Positions 1 to 8,527 of a DNA stretch of 64,000 nucleotides are shown here, piece by piece. Position 1 is the stretch's first letter; each line of letters opens with the position of its first letter. Origin of the DNA: Planctomycetaceae bacterium (GTDB lineage Bacteria; Planctomycetota; Phycisphaerae; Phycisphaerales; Zrk34); NCBI GenBank assembly GCA_002685935.1, contig NYZD01000175.1, forward strand, positions 1 to 64,000, given 5' to 3'. Below the pieces are notes generated by a model, which did not search any database, was not told where the DNA came from, and was given only the letters and a program-made list of their open reading frames with translations. The translations under genes were made by a program, and so were the position numbers.

Positions 1-67
1 GCCAATGATAGTGTAGCCATGCCGGCATGACGATGTATCATGGAGCGGTCGCCGGAAAGATTCGCTC

Positions 68-856
68 ATGCAGAACGTCACCGCGCCGATCATCAGCATG
101 CTGACCGACTTTGGCTCACACGATCCGTATGTGGGCGTGATGAAGGGTGTGATGCTGGCGCGGTGTCCGGAAGCGCGGATCGTCGACTTAACGCACGACG
201 TGCCGCCGCAGAACATCCACGCCGCGGGGTATCTGCTTGGCGCCAACTGGCGCTACTTCCCGCCGGGCACGGTGCACCTGGTCGTCATCGACCCGGGCGT
301 GGGCGGCGAGCGGCGGATCCTCGCGGTCCAGACCGGCGGGCACACGTTCCTGGCCCCGGACAACGGCCTGCTGTCGGAACTGCTGGAACATTCGCCGGCC
401 GACCGCATCGTCAGCGTTGAAAATGAATCGCTGTTTGTGCAACCGGTCAGCCGGACCTTCCACGGCCGTGATGTGTTCGCTCCCGTCGCCGCGGCGCTGG
501 CCGGTGGGTTGCCGATCGACGATGTCGGCCCCGCGGCGAACGGTTACCTCCATCTGCCGGGCATTCGCCCCCAGCGCGATGCGGACGGACAAGTGTCGGG
601 TGAGATCATCTGGATCGATCATTTTGGAAACCTGGTGACGAACATCACCGTAGATCAACTGCCGTCGGCGCCACGCATCGAAGTCGGCGGGCGCGTCATG
701 TACGGCCTGACCAACAGTTACGGCAATGTCGGCGCCGGCGAGCCGCTGGCGCTCATCGGCAGCACCAGTCGGCTGGAGATCGCCGTCAATCACGGCAACG
801 CCGCCGAGTCGCTGGGCATGGACATGGGCGATCCCGTGCATGTCCGTAGCGAATGA
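68..856 (+). CDS. SAM hydroxide adenosyltransferase (SAM hydrolase, DUF62 family)
   Basis: A 262-residue cytosolic protein of the family that hydrolyses S-adenosylmethionine to adenosine and methionine; the fold is shared with the fluorinase and chlorinase enzymes. Visible motifs are LTDFGS (12-17), DPGVG (75-79), APDNG (96-100), TFHGRD (130-135) and IDHFGNLVTN (183-192). The Asp-Arg-His triad known for the hydrolases maps to D75, R82 and H132, which favours water rather than halide as nucleophile. The ATG follows a GGAAAG stretch. The next gene starts 16 bases downstream, so the two are probably co-transcribed. Family assignment is firm; the cellular purpose of SAM hydrolysis is not known from sequence. 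Confidence 0.93.
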   Translation: MQNVTAPIISMLTDFGSHDPYVGVMKGVMLARCPEARIVDLTHDVPPQNIHAAGYLLGANWRYFPPGTVHLVVIDPGVGGERRILAVQTGGHTFLAPDNGLLSELLEHSPADRIVSVENESLFVQPVSRTFHGRDVFAPVAAALAGGLPIDDVGPAANGYLHLPGIRPQRDADGQVSGEIIWIDHFGNLVTNITVDQLPSAPRIEVGGRVMYGLTNSYGNVGAGEPLALIGSTSRLEIAVNHGNAAESLGMDMGDPVHVRSE

Positions 857-872
857 GTTACCTTGCAGGACT

Positions 873-2129
873 ATGGCCCAGGACGCGGACGTACTGGTGA
901 TCGGCGGCGGCGTGGGGGGTTTGTGTTCAGCGCACTTCCTGGCTGAACGTGGTCGACACGTCACGGTCGTCGAACGTCGCCGCGTCGGCGCCGGTGCGTC
1001 CGAGGGCAACGCCGGCATCATCTGCCCTTCAGAATCGATCCCGCTGTCCGCCCCGGGCGTGATCACCAAAGCCCTGAAGTGGATGTTTGACGGCAGCAGC
1101 CCCTTCTACATCAAGCCGCGGCTCGATCCGGCGCTGATCGGCTGGCTGTGGCGATTCGCACGGTCGTGTAATCGATCGCATGTGAGCCGGTCGGTGCCTT
1201 TGCTTTGTGCGTTGCACACGCGCAGCCGTGAATTGTATGAACAGTTCGCCGCGCGCCCGGGCTTCGACTTCGGCTATCACCACAAAGGCTTGCTCAAACT
1301 GGCGGTCACCACTCAAGGTCTCAAGGAATGTGTGAATCAGGTAACGATCCATAGGGAAGCGGGAATGGACGCCGTTGCCCTGGACGCTGTGCAGGTGGGC
1401 GATCGGTTAGGCGGCCTGACGAGCCCGGCGATCGGCGGTTCATTTCTGGCCGACGATGCCCATATCACACCCCTGGCGTTTGTAGACAATCTCGCGGCCG
1501 ACTTGCAGCAGCGCGGGATGGCGATCCACGGTGAAACCGAGGTGCTGGGATTCGAACGGTCCGCCGGACGGATCAGTTCGGTACGCACGACGCAGGGGAC
1601 ATTCAACGTCGAAGCGGTCGTGCTCGCCGCCGGTTCCTGGTCGCCGCCGTTCGCCCGGGAATTGGGCCTGTCGCTGCCGATCCAGCCAGCCAAGGGATAC
1701 AGCGTGATGGTGCCGCGCCCCAAGGACCATCCGGAGCAGCCGATCCAGTTGCAGGAAGCCAAGGTGATTGCCACGCCAATGGGTGATCGTCTCCGCATTG
1801 CGGGCACACTCGAACTGGCGGGCATGAACGAAGCGATCAATCATCGCCGCGTCCAGGCCATCTTGAATGCGACCGCGCGATTCCTGCCCTCGTTGGATAT
1901 CGGGCGGCTCCCAATTCTGCAGGTCTGGCGCGGTCTGCGACCGTGTACGCCCGACGGCTTGCCGTTCCTCGGACACTTGCCGAATCTCGATAATGCCATC
2001 GTGGCGGCCGGACACGCGATGATCGGCATGTCGTTGGGACCGGTCACCGGCGAACTCGTCGGTCAACTGTTGGACGGCCAGGCACCCCAGACCGATATCC
2101 ACCTGCTTCGGCCCAATCGCTTTGCCTGA
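873..2129 (+). CDS. FAD-dependent oxidoreductase, DAO family (D-amino-acid dehydrogenase-like)
   Basis: A 418-residue flavoprotein. The N-terminal Rossmann motif GGGVGG (11-16) with the VVE strand end near residue 34 binds the ADP part of FAD, and a C-terminal block with TPDGLPFLG and GHAMIGMSLG closes the flavin site, as in DadA and glycine oxidase. Length matches DadA (about 416). The ATG at 873 was chosen because the Rossmann fold begins six residues later and CAGGA precedes it; upstream in-frame codons overlap the SAM hydrolase. It probably oxidises an amino acid or related amine; substrate and electron acceptor cannot be read from the sequence. It could equally be a sarcosine- or proline-oxidase-like member. 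Confidence 0.88.
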   Translation: MAQDADVLVIGGGVGGLCSAHFLAERGRHVTVVERRRVGAGASEGNAGIICPSESIPLSAPGVITKALKWMFDGSSPFYIKPRLDPALIGWLWRFARSCNRSHVSRSVPLLCALHTRSRELYEQFAARPGFDFGYHHKGLLKLAVTTQGLKECVNQVTIHREAGMDAVALDAVQVGDRLGGLTSPAIGGSFLADDAHITPLAFVDNLAADLQQRGMAIHGETEVLGFERSAGRISSVRTTQGTFNVEAVVLAAGSWSPPFARELGLSLPIQPAKGYSVMVPRPKDHPEQPIQLQEAKVIATPMGDRLRIAGTLELAGMNEAINHRRVQAILNATARFLPSLDIGRLPILQVWRGLRPCTPDGLPFLGHLPNLDNAIVAAGHAMIGMSLGPVTGELVGQLLDGQAPQTDIHLLRPNRFA

Positions 2130-2178
2130 TCACGGACTTGATTGCGACGCGCCCGAACGCTTCCTACCATTGATTGAT

Positions 2179-2358
2179 ATGCCGTCTGAATCACGCATTC
2201 GATCTGAATCCGCCCGCAATGCCGTCATCGCGGCCATCATGCTGGCCTTGCTGGCGCTGTCTTTGTTGGCGGCGGCGATGTACTCGGCCAAGCGAGGGCC
2301 GACCGTTGCTCACGGTGAGGACGCCTTGACGGAGAACGCGCATGTCGCGCACACCTGA
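2179..2358 (+). CDS. Small single-span membrane protein, unknown function
   Basis: Predicted 59-residue protein. It has a polar N-terminus, one hydrophobic helix (about residues 16-36, rich in Ala and Leu) and a short polar tail. No family recognised. Its stop lies 17 bases inside the next reading frame, so translation of the two is probably coupled. The ATG at 2179 places the helix near the N-terminus; an upstream in-frame TTG/ATG at 2122 would overlap the preceding gene. Confidence is moderate because the frame is short, but the overlap with a clear secreted-protein gene supports it. Confidence 0.5.
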   Translation: MPSESRIRSESARNAVIAAIMLALLALSLLAAAMYSAKRGPTVAHGEDALTENAHVAHT

Positions 2359-3700
2359 ACCGCGGCACCTGATGGCCGGGGCACTGGCGGTCATCCTGTC
2401 CGTCGCGTCGGCTGCGATGGCCCAGGATCGGCCCGGCATCAACTTGGCGGAGCAGCGCTGGCAGGATCGCGCCTACGGCCTGACGATGCGTCCGCCAGTG
2501 GGGTGGAGCACATTCCGTCATACCGCTGATGTGTATCTGGCTCGCTTCGTCGACGACCGGGACCGCCTCGAATTGCGGATCGCGGTGCGGCAATTGAATC
2601 GGCCGCTCGACCTTGAACAGATCGTCGACAGCTTCCTGAAAGAACTGCAGTCGACCACGCCGGCCATCGAACTGTTCGATCCGGTCAAACGGCGCGTGGA
2701 CAGCTACGACGCGATGGTCCTGTACGTGCAAATCCCCAATGTCAATAACGTGACCATGCGGGGTCACGCCTTTGTCGCGATCGCACCGCAGCAGTATGTC
2801 ACGGTTGAACTGTATGGATCACGCATCGACAGCCACGAGATTCAGGCCCTGCTGCCGGCGATCCTGGACACATTGACGATCGCCGACCAGCAGGAGCTGG
2901 CGCGGAAACGCAAGGCGGCGCTGGATCTCGGCGAAGCATGGCTCGGTAGTCTGACCACGAAGCGCCTGCATGACGTGCTCAACAAGCCCAAATCCTATCG
3001 CATGATTCAGGACGCCAAGGACATCGGCTACATGCACGTGCAGGAGTCCAGCACCACAGTGCACGGCAAGCGCGGCGTCCGCATCGCCGTTCAATGGCAC
3101 ATGGAGGTCGACGGCACGCAGGTCGGCGCGAAGCTGCAATACTTCGTGGCCGACCTGGATCAATCGGAGATCTGGCAGATTGCGACAACGCGCCGCGCCG
3201 CGCCCGTCGCCGGACAGCGCGATCCAAGGATTGAACGCACCATCGAATCGGGTACGCGTCGAGGATCCGTGCTGACCGTGCGGATGGAGATTGATAAGGG
3301 CACACGCAGGAACCGCGCCGACACACCGCCGCCCCGGGACGGGACGATCCTGCGCCCCGAGGACCCCCGAGCCAGAGTGCAAAAACGGCCGGTGCCCTCG
3401 ACTGGGTATCTGACGCAGGTCCACGCCTGGCTGTTACCGCGTCTGCTGCCGCCGGATCAACCCGCGACTTACGGGTTCTACTGGTATCACCCCGATCGCA
3501 AGGTCGTGACGTTTCGCGAGGAACAAGTCACACCCGCCATCACCGGATTTGAACTGATGTCACGCCCATCGGCCAATGAATTCCCACAAACACTCCACTG
3601 CGACGCCGACGGGCTGATCACCCAGCACGATGTCGCGCCGGGGATCCTTCTGGTGCCGGCCGATCCGAAAGTGATCAAGCGTCTGTGGATCGGGCGCTGA
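2342..3700 (+). CDS. Secreted protein of unknown function
   Basis: A 452-residue protein with a Sec signal peptide: basic start, hydrophobic core (about residues 11-25) and a likely cleavage after AMA at residue 27. The mature part is a mixed alpha/beta protein with no recognised catalytic motif. A short Pro/Arg-rich stretch (about 320-350) may be a linker between two domains. The gene overlaps the small membrane protein upstream, and the following spacer carries the promoter of the GH35-like gene, so it is probably the last gene of its transcript. Conserved planctomycete envelope proteins often look like this, but no function can be given. Confidence 0.72.
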   Translation: MSRTPEPRHLMAGALAVILSVASAAMAQDRPGINLAEQRWQDRAYGLTMRPPVGWSTFRHTADVYLARFVDDRDRLELRIAVRQLNRPLDLEQIVDSFLKELQSTTPAIELFDPVKRRVDSYDAMVLYVQIPNVNNVTMRGHAFVAIAPQQYVTVELYGSRIDSHEIQALLPAILDTLTIADQQELARKRKAALDLGEAWLGSLTTKRLHDVLNKPKSYRMIQDAKDIGYMHVQESSTTVHGKRGVRIAVQWHMEVDGTQVGAKLQYFVADLDQSEIWQIATTRRAAPVAGQRDPRIERTIESGTRRGSVLTVRMEIDKGTRRNRADTPPPRDGTILRPEDPRARVQKRPVPSTGYLTQVHAWLLPRLLPPDQPATYGFYWYHPDRKVVTFREEQVTPAITGFELMSRPSANEFPQTLHCDADGLITQHDVAPGILLVPADPKVIKRLWIGR

Positions 3701-3785
3701 TCGGTCGGTCCGCCAATCCCCGCGGTATACGATGCATCGACCGTGGGCGATTACGTTGAGCCGCCCGATGTGACGGCCCGCGGGT

Positions 3786-3814
3786 TTGCAACGCCCTGCG
3801 GCCGATCATATTCT
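3786..3814 (+). promoter_or_regulatory. Sigma70-type promoter of the GH35-like gene
   Basis: TTGCAA (3786-3791) and TATTCT (3809-3814) are separated by 17 bases. Initiation near 3821 would give a 5' UTR of about 37 bases. This also argues against the in-frame TTG at 3786 as a start codon, because it is part of the -35 hexamer. Confidence 0.55.
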
Positions 3815-3857
3815 GGCACGTCATCAGCCGAACATCTTTCCGGATCGGACCTTAGAC

Positions 3858-6563
3858 ATGGCCAACATCAGTTACGACGACCAGTGCCTCGCGGTCGATG
3901 GGCGTCGGGTCTGGCTGGTCAGCGGATCCATTCATTACGCGCGGGTTCCGCACGAGCTGTGGCGCGATCGAATTCGTGCCGCCCAACAGGCGGAACTGAA
4001 CTGCATCGATACGCAGGTGATCTGGGCGCAGCACGAACTGACGCCCGGCTCATTCCGATTTACCGCCGACTGCGATCTGCGCCGGTTTGTTGAGTTGATC
4101 GCCTCGGAGGGCATGTGGTGCATTTTGCGCCCCGGGCCTTATGTCGGCGCCGCGTGGGACTTCGGCGGCCTGCCCCCTTGGCTGCACGAGCTGGAAGACG
4201 TCGCATTCCGGCAGTCCAGCCCGGCGTTCCTGCAGGCCACCGCGCGGTATCTGGATGCGGTGATGGATCAGGTGCGCGATCTGCAGGTCACCAACAACCC
4301 CGCCGGCCCGATCATCCTCGTGCAGAATGAAAACCAGTGGTTTTGCCACAACGACGCGGACGGCGAGAAATACCTCGGCGAAATCAACCGCTACCTGCGT
4401 GAAAGCGGCTGCAAAGTCCCCATCACAAACTGCAACAATCTGTGGCAACCCGTCAGCGGCTCCATCGACTGCTGGAGCGGCGCCGATAATATGCTCGCCA
4501 CCTGCCGGCAATTGCGCATCGCCCAGTCTGATGCGCCCCGAATCATCGCCGATCTGTGGACCGGCGACGATGAGACGTGGGGCAGGGCACGACGCCCCGG
4601 CAATGACCCGCAACAACTGCTCCGCACGCTGGCAGAAGTGTCGGCCGCGGGCGCGATGTTCAATCTGCACATGTTTCACGGGGGCACGTCGTTCGGATTC
4701 AGTGCCGGTCGCTCCGCCGATGCCGCAGCCGGCTACTGCACGACTAGTCGACACTACGACGCGCCGCTGGGTGAAGCCGGAAGCCGCGGCGGCGCATACG
4801 CGCTGACCAAACGGCTGGCGACGTTCCTCAGTCGATTTGAATCGGTGCTCGCCCATCTACGCCCCGCGGACCAACCCACGGTCGCCGCGTCCGGTGTGTC
4901 CGTCGTGCAACAGTCCGGAGATCAGGGACACGCGGTATTCCTGTTGCGCGAGAGCACCGATGGTCCGTCCCATATTGATCTGGTGACGCCGATCGGCCAA
5001 TCCATGACCGTGCACCTCGGCAGCGACCTGGCGTCCTGGCTGCTGCTTGATGTGAACCTCGACGGCGTTGCGACGCTGGACCTGACCAACCTGCGACCAT
5101 TCGCTTTTGTTGATCGCCGGCTGCTGGTTTTGTGGGGACCGGCCGGCACCGACGGTTTGATCAGCATCGACGGCACGCCCCTGGGATGCACCGTGCCCAC
5201 CGGCAAATCACCCGAGGTGATCGAGTACGACCAAATGACCATCGTCGTGCTCAACGAGAAACAGATCGACGCGGCCTACCTGCTCGGTGGTGAACTGTTC
5301 ATCGGCGTCAGCGGGTTCGACGCCGAGGATCAGCCGATCCGATGCCCCGACTTCGGCCTTTACACGATCATCGCCGCCGATGGCACCCTCAGCAAGAAGC
5401 GCGCCCCCGAGACGGTATTGCCCGCCCGCGCGCCGCGGTTGCTGCGCTGGCGATCGGTAGCCCTATCGGATTACATTGACGGCACGGCCCCGCGCTACGC
5501 TACGATCGAAGGGCCCCGCAGCGTCGAACAGTGCGGTGCCGACTACGGCTATGCATGGTATCGCTTGCGATTCGACCGTGATCGGGATGGGTCGGTCAAT
5601 CTGCTGACACCCGATGGTGGTGATCGACTCCATCTTTATCTCAACGGCAAGCCGGCCGCGATCATCGGCAGCGGCGCCGGCGCGATTAATGAACCGGTTC
5701 ATCTGTCTCTTGGCTCCGGGACAAGCGAACTGGTCGTGCTGGCCGACAACCTCGGACGCTTCTCCGGCGGCCAGGGCCTGGGTGAGCGCAAGGGCCTGTT
5801 CGGGCATCTCCTGGACGTCACGCCGCTAGCCGCACCCAAGCCCACGACGAGCTTTGAGCCGATCCCCGATCCGTTCGAGCTTAGCGCGTTCGTGCATGCG
5901 GCGCGACACGGCGACCGCACGCCGCATCCGCGATACACCTTCACGCTACCCCAGCGATCCAAGCCGACGGTGTTGACACTGCACGGCAGTCGCCCGATGA
6001 GCGTCGTGATCGTCAATGATCAACCCGAATGTGTGGATCCCGGGCACGGTACGGTCCAACATCTCGTGATCGAGACCGCACGCCTGCGGCGGCAGGCGAA
6101 TCAGATCGTGATCGCGCCGCTGGCCGGCGTCGCCGATGGATTCGATATCACCCAGTACGTGGGATTCCACGAAGTGCGTGAGATGATTAGCCGCAAGGCC
6201 GACTGGTGGTACGCCCGCTGGGCGCCGCCGGAGGTGACCATGTTCACCGATGCGCCGACCCGCCGACTTGATGAACCGTGCTGGCATCGCGCCGCGTTCA
6301 GCATCGACAGCACCGTGCGCCCGCTCTGGCTGGAGATCCACGGCCTGAGCAAGGGGCAGATTTACATCAACGGCTACAACGCCGGTCGGTATTTTTCAGC
6401 GACCGCCGATGGCAAGTCCGTCGGGCCGCAGCAGCGGCTCTACCTGCCCGAGCCGTGGCTGAACATCGATGACGAGAACGAACTAATGCTCTTTGACGAG
6501 CACGGCAAAAGCCCGAACAAGTGCAAGCTGATCTACGATGAGTTCGGGCCGTACAAAGCGTGA
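3858..6563 (+). CDS. GH35 beta-galactosidase-like protein with altered catalytic positions
   Basis: A 901-residue protein. The first 300 residues are a GH35 TIM barrel: SGSIHYARVP (22-31), WAQHELTPGSFRF (56-68), PGPYVGAAWDFGGLP (92-106) and FHGGTSFGF (273-281). The rest resembles the beta-sandwich jelly-roll domains of long GH35 enzymes. In the family the acid/base Glu is the second Glu of ENE[YF]; here the block reads NENQW, with Gln at 160. The nucleophile Glu of TEFW is Asp232 (ADLW), and the Glu of CAEW is Ala99. It may be catalytically weak, a lectin-like relic, or use other residues. No signal peptide is seen. The ATG at 3858 matches the normal GH35 N-terminus and follows the promoter at 3786-3814. 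Confidence 0.85.
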   Translation: MANISYDDQCLAVDGRRVWLVSGSIHYARVPHELWRDRIRAAQQAELNCIDTQVIWAQHELTPGSFRFTADCDLRRFVELIASEGMWCILRPGPYVGAAWDFGGLPPWLHELEDVAFRQSSPAFLQATARYLDAVMDQVRDLQVTNNPAGPIILVQNENQWFCHNDADGEKYLGEINRYLRESGCKVPITNCNNLWQPVSGSIDCWSGADNMLATCRQLRIAQSDAPRIIADLWTGDDETWGRARRPGNDPQQLLRTLAEVSAAGAMFNLHMFHGGTSFGFSAGRSADAAAGYCTTSRHYDAPLGEAGSRGGAYALTKRLATFLSRFESVLAHLRPADQPTVAASGVSVVQQSGDQGHAVFLLRESTDGPSHIDLVTPIGQSMTVHLGSDLASWLLLDVNLDGVATLDLTNLRPFAFVDRRLLVLWGPAGTDGLISIDGTPLGCTVPTGKSPEVIEYDQMTIVVLNEKQIDAAYLLGGELFIGVSGFDAEDQPIRCPDFGLYTIIAADGTLSKKRAPETVLPARAPRLLRWRSVALSDYIDGTAPRYATIEGPRSVEQCGADYGYAWYRLRFDRDRDGSVNLLTPDGGDRLHLYLNGKPAAIIGSGAGAINEPVHLSLGSGTSELVVLADNLGRFSGGQGLGERKGLFGHLLDVTPLAAPKPTTSFEPIPDPFELSAFVHAARHGDRTPHPRYTFTLPQRSKPTVLTLHGSRPMSVVIVNDQPECVDPGHGTVQHLVIETARLRRQANQIVIAPLAGVADGFDITQYVGFHEVREMISRKADWWYARWAPPEVTMFTDAPTRRLDEPCWHRAAFSIDSTVRPLWLEIHGLSKGQIYINGYNAGRYFSATADGKSVGPQQRLYLPEPWLNIDDENELMLFDEHGKSPNKCKLIYDEFGPYKA

Positions 6564-6606
6564 CCCCCAGGGAAACGCGGGACCGTCTGGTCTCACGGAT
6601 CGCGCA

Positions 6607-7773
6607 TCACTTCTTCTTCGCCCACGCCTGCTTCATTCGCTTCATCTCCGCGTTCAGTTTGATCGGTCGGCCCGGGCATTGATTCCTTGGATCCATGATC
6701 CAGTTGCCCTGGCTGTCCAGCATCACCGGCATGCGTTTGGCCACCGGCGGCGGCGTGGCGACTTTCGTCGGTCGCGCCGCGTACCAATACCCCACGCTGC
6801 TCATCTCATTCCGCAGATGATTCCCATGCCCGTGTTCAATGGTCACCTTCAGTTCCTTACCGAAGTGCACAGGATTTTCAATGTGGAACACATAACTGGT
6901 CTGATACCCACCACGATCACGAGCCACGGTGTTCGGAATCGTGTCCGGTTCATAAATCGATGAACCGTTACGCGAGAACGCGTTGCGCTGCATACCCCAC
7001 GCCTGATTGAGATAGTCTTCGCTGCCCGTGCCGTGCAGGTCGGGCGGCCACTTGTAGCCGTCCACCCAGATCATGTCATCGCCCTCACCCCACCACGTGT
7101 TCTGGAAATTCGTGACCGACAGGTTGCAGCCGATGTAATGGCCCCGCCCTTTCGTGTCGACGATCACGTAATTACTCTCCCACGCCGTGCGCCCCTTGTT
7201 TGCCACGTTGGCCTGTGGTGTGTTGACCTCAATCTCGTGGCCCCATCCGCCAAATGGATTGGTCCGACGAAACTCCGCGTGAAAATACCCGTGCTCGGCG
7301 ACCTGCTCCGCCGGCGTCAGCTCATAATCCACGTAGAAATACTGAGTGTGGTCTTCCTTCGATTGATTGATCAGCTCGATCTTCGCGTGCTCCGCAAACG
7401 GCATCGGCGCGTAGCAGTTCAGCGCGCATCCGGAATTGAACACGTTGTTTCGATTGGCCGACGCGGTGAACAACAGCGATTCAAAACTATTGACGATCCC
7501 GTGCCCGAGACAAAAGAAATCGCCCAGCGGCACCAGCACGCTCGCGCTGCGCGCGCCATCCCAAGTGAACTTCAACAACACCTCACGATAGTGATTGGGC
7601 TGCGTCATCCAGATGTGCGTGATCACGCCCGGCCCATCAATATCCGCCAGCACACGCGTCTCGCCCGGTGCAATCCGCCAATAATCGGCATTGCGACCGC
7701 CCTTATCCCAGCTGGACACGCGTCCGGTTCGGCAATCACGCAGGTGCGACAGATCGGAAATCATCGACAACAT
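6607..7773 (-). CDS. GH172 (DUF2961) family glycoside hydrolase
   Basis: A 388-residue DUF2961 protein. DUF2961 founded glycoside hydrolase family GH172, which includes difructose-dianhydride and D-arabinan-active enzymes. Family blocks present are GDFF (84-87), GEGDDMIWVDG (229-239) and HGTGSEDY (247-254); the acidic residues there include the positions used for catalysis in characterised members. No signal peptide is visible. The ATG has GGAG nine bases upstream. It converges with the GH35-like gene (43 bases between stops) and lies downstream of the CBS gene. Substrate is unknown; fructan- or arabinan-like furanosides are possible. Confidence 0.86.
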   Translation of the reverse strand: MLSMISDLSHLRDCRTGRVSSWDKGGRNADYWRIAPGETRVLADIDGPGVITHIWMTQPNHYREVLLKFTWDGARSASVLVPLGDFFCLGHGIVNSFESLLFTASANRNNVFNSGCALNCYAPMPFAEHAKIELINQSKEDHTQYFYVDYELTPAEQVAEHGYFHAEFRRTNPFGGWGHEIEVNTPQANVANKGRTAWESNYVIVDTKGRGHYIGCNLSVTNFQNTWWGEGDDMIWVDGYKWPPDLHGTGSEDYLNQAWGMQRNAFSRNGSSIYEPDTIPNTVARDRGGYQTSYVFHIENPVHFGKELKVTIEHGHGNHLRNEMSSVGYWYAARPTKVATPPPVAKRMPVMLDSQGNWIMDPRNQCPGRPIKLNAEMKRMKQAWAKKK

Positions 7774-7929
7774 TGTTAGAGGCTCCAGGCATTAATGGAC
7801 GCCATGGGATCAACCCGTCACACGGAGTTGACCATGACCACGATCGAAATGCAGTAGGTACCCGCAAAGCCGCGGCGGATCAAATGCCCGGCCGTCCTCC
7901 CGATCTGAAATCCGTAGGAAGCGATCCGA

Positions 7930-8370
7930 TCAGGCTCGCCCGTAGATGTATTCATGCAGAAAATGCACGGCCACGGCGTCCTCACGAGCCAGATGCGCGT
8001 TGATGTCACCCATTGAAACCATCCCCTTGATGCGTCCGTCGCCGTCCACCACCGGCAGGTGGCGAATGCGGCGCGTCTTCATGATCGAGCGGACGTCATC
8101 TAGCTTCGTGTCGAGACCACAGCAGATCACTTCCGCAGTCATCACCTGCTGCACCGTCGTGGTCTGCGGATCACGCTGATCGGCCACGACCCGAGTCAAC
8201 ACATCGCGCTCGGTAAAGATGCCGCTGATCGACCCATCGCCCGCGTGGACGACCAGTGCTCCAATGCGCTCCTGATTCATCAGGCGTGTCGCTTCAAGGA
8301 CGGTGGCCGACTCGTGGATTTGCTCCACAGTCGATCCCTTGGTTGCAAGAATATCATTGACCGTCGGCAT
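7930..8370 (-). CDS. Tandem CBS-domain protein
   Basis: A 146-residue cytosolic protein made of two CBS motifs (about 8-62 and 72-130), which together form a Bateman module that usually binds adenine nucleotides. Features include GIFTERDVLTRV (50-61) and the VMTAEVICC start of the second repeat. The ATG at 8370 follows a strong GGGAGGT ribosome-binding site; an upstream in-frame ATG at 8409 would read through that site. Stand-alone CBS pairs act as energy sensors for a partner protein, which is not identified here. It has its own promoter at 8436-8464, and GH172 lies 156 bases downstream on the same strand. Confidence 0.9.
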   Translation of the reverse strand: MPTVNDILATKGSTVEQIHESATVLEATRLMNQERIGALVVHAGDGSISGIFTERDVLTRVVADQRDPQTTTVQQVMTAEVICCGLDTKLDDVRSIMKTRRIRHLPVVDGDGRIKGMVSMGDINAHLAREDAVAVHFLHEYIYGRA

Positions 8371-8435
8371 CGGACCTCCCTGCGCGATCGCGCACAATGT
8401 TGGAATCATCCGACAGGATTTGGCGTGACAGGTAT

Positions 8436-8464
8436 ATCATAACGCCAACTCGCAGACGCGACAA
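8436..8464 (-). promoter_or_regulatory. Sigma70-type promoter of the CBS-domain gene
   Basis: On the minus strand TTGTCG (8464-8459) and TATGAT (8441-8436) are spaced by 17 bases, with initiation expected near 8429. The UTR would be about 60 bases and includes the GGGAGGT site. Confidence 0.6.
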
Positions 8465-8527
8465 GACATCACTCAGCACACTTCCCCGAATTCCGACCAT
8501 CGCTACACGGCCGCTGGCACGTAGCCG

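Noticed and set aside
3786-3857. TTG at 3786 as start of the GH35-like protein
   Set aside because: This TTG is part of a likely -35 hexamer and the added residues do not resemble a GH35 N-terminus or a signal peptide.
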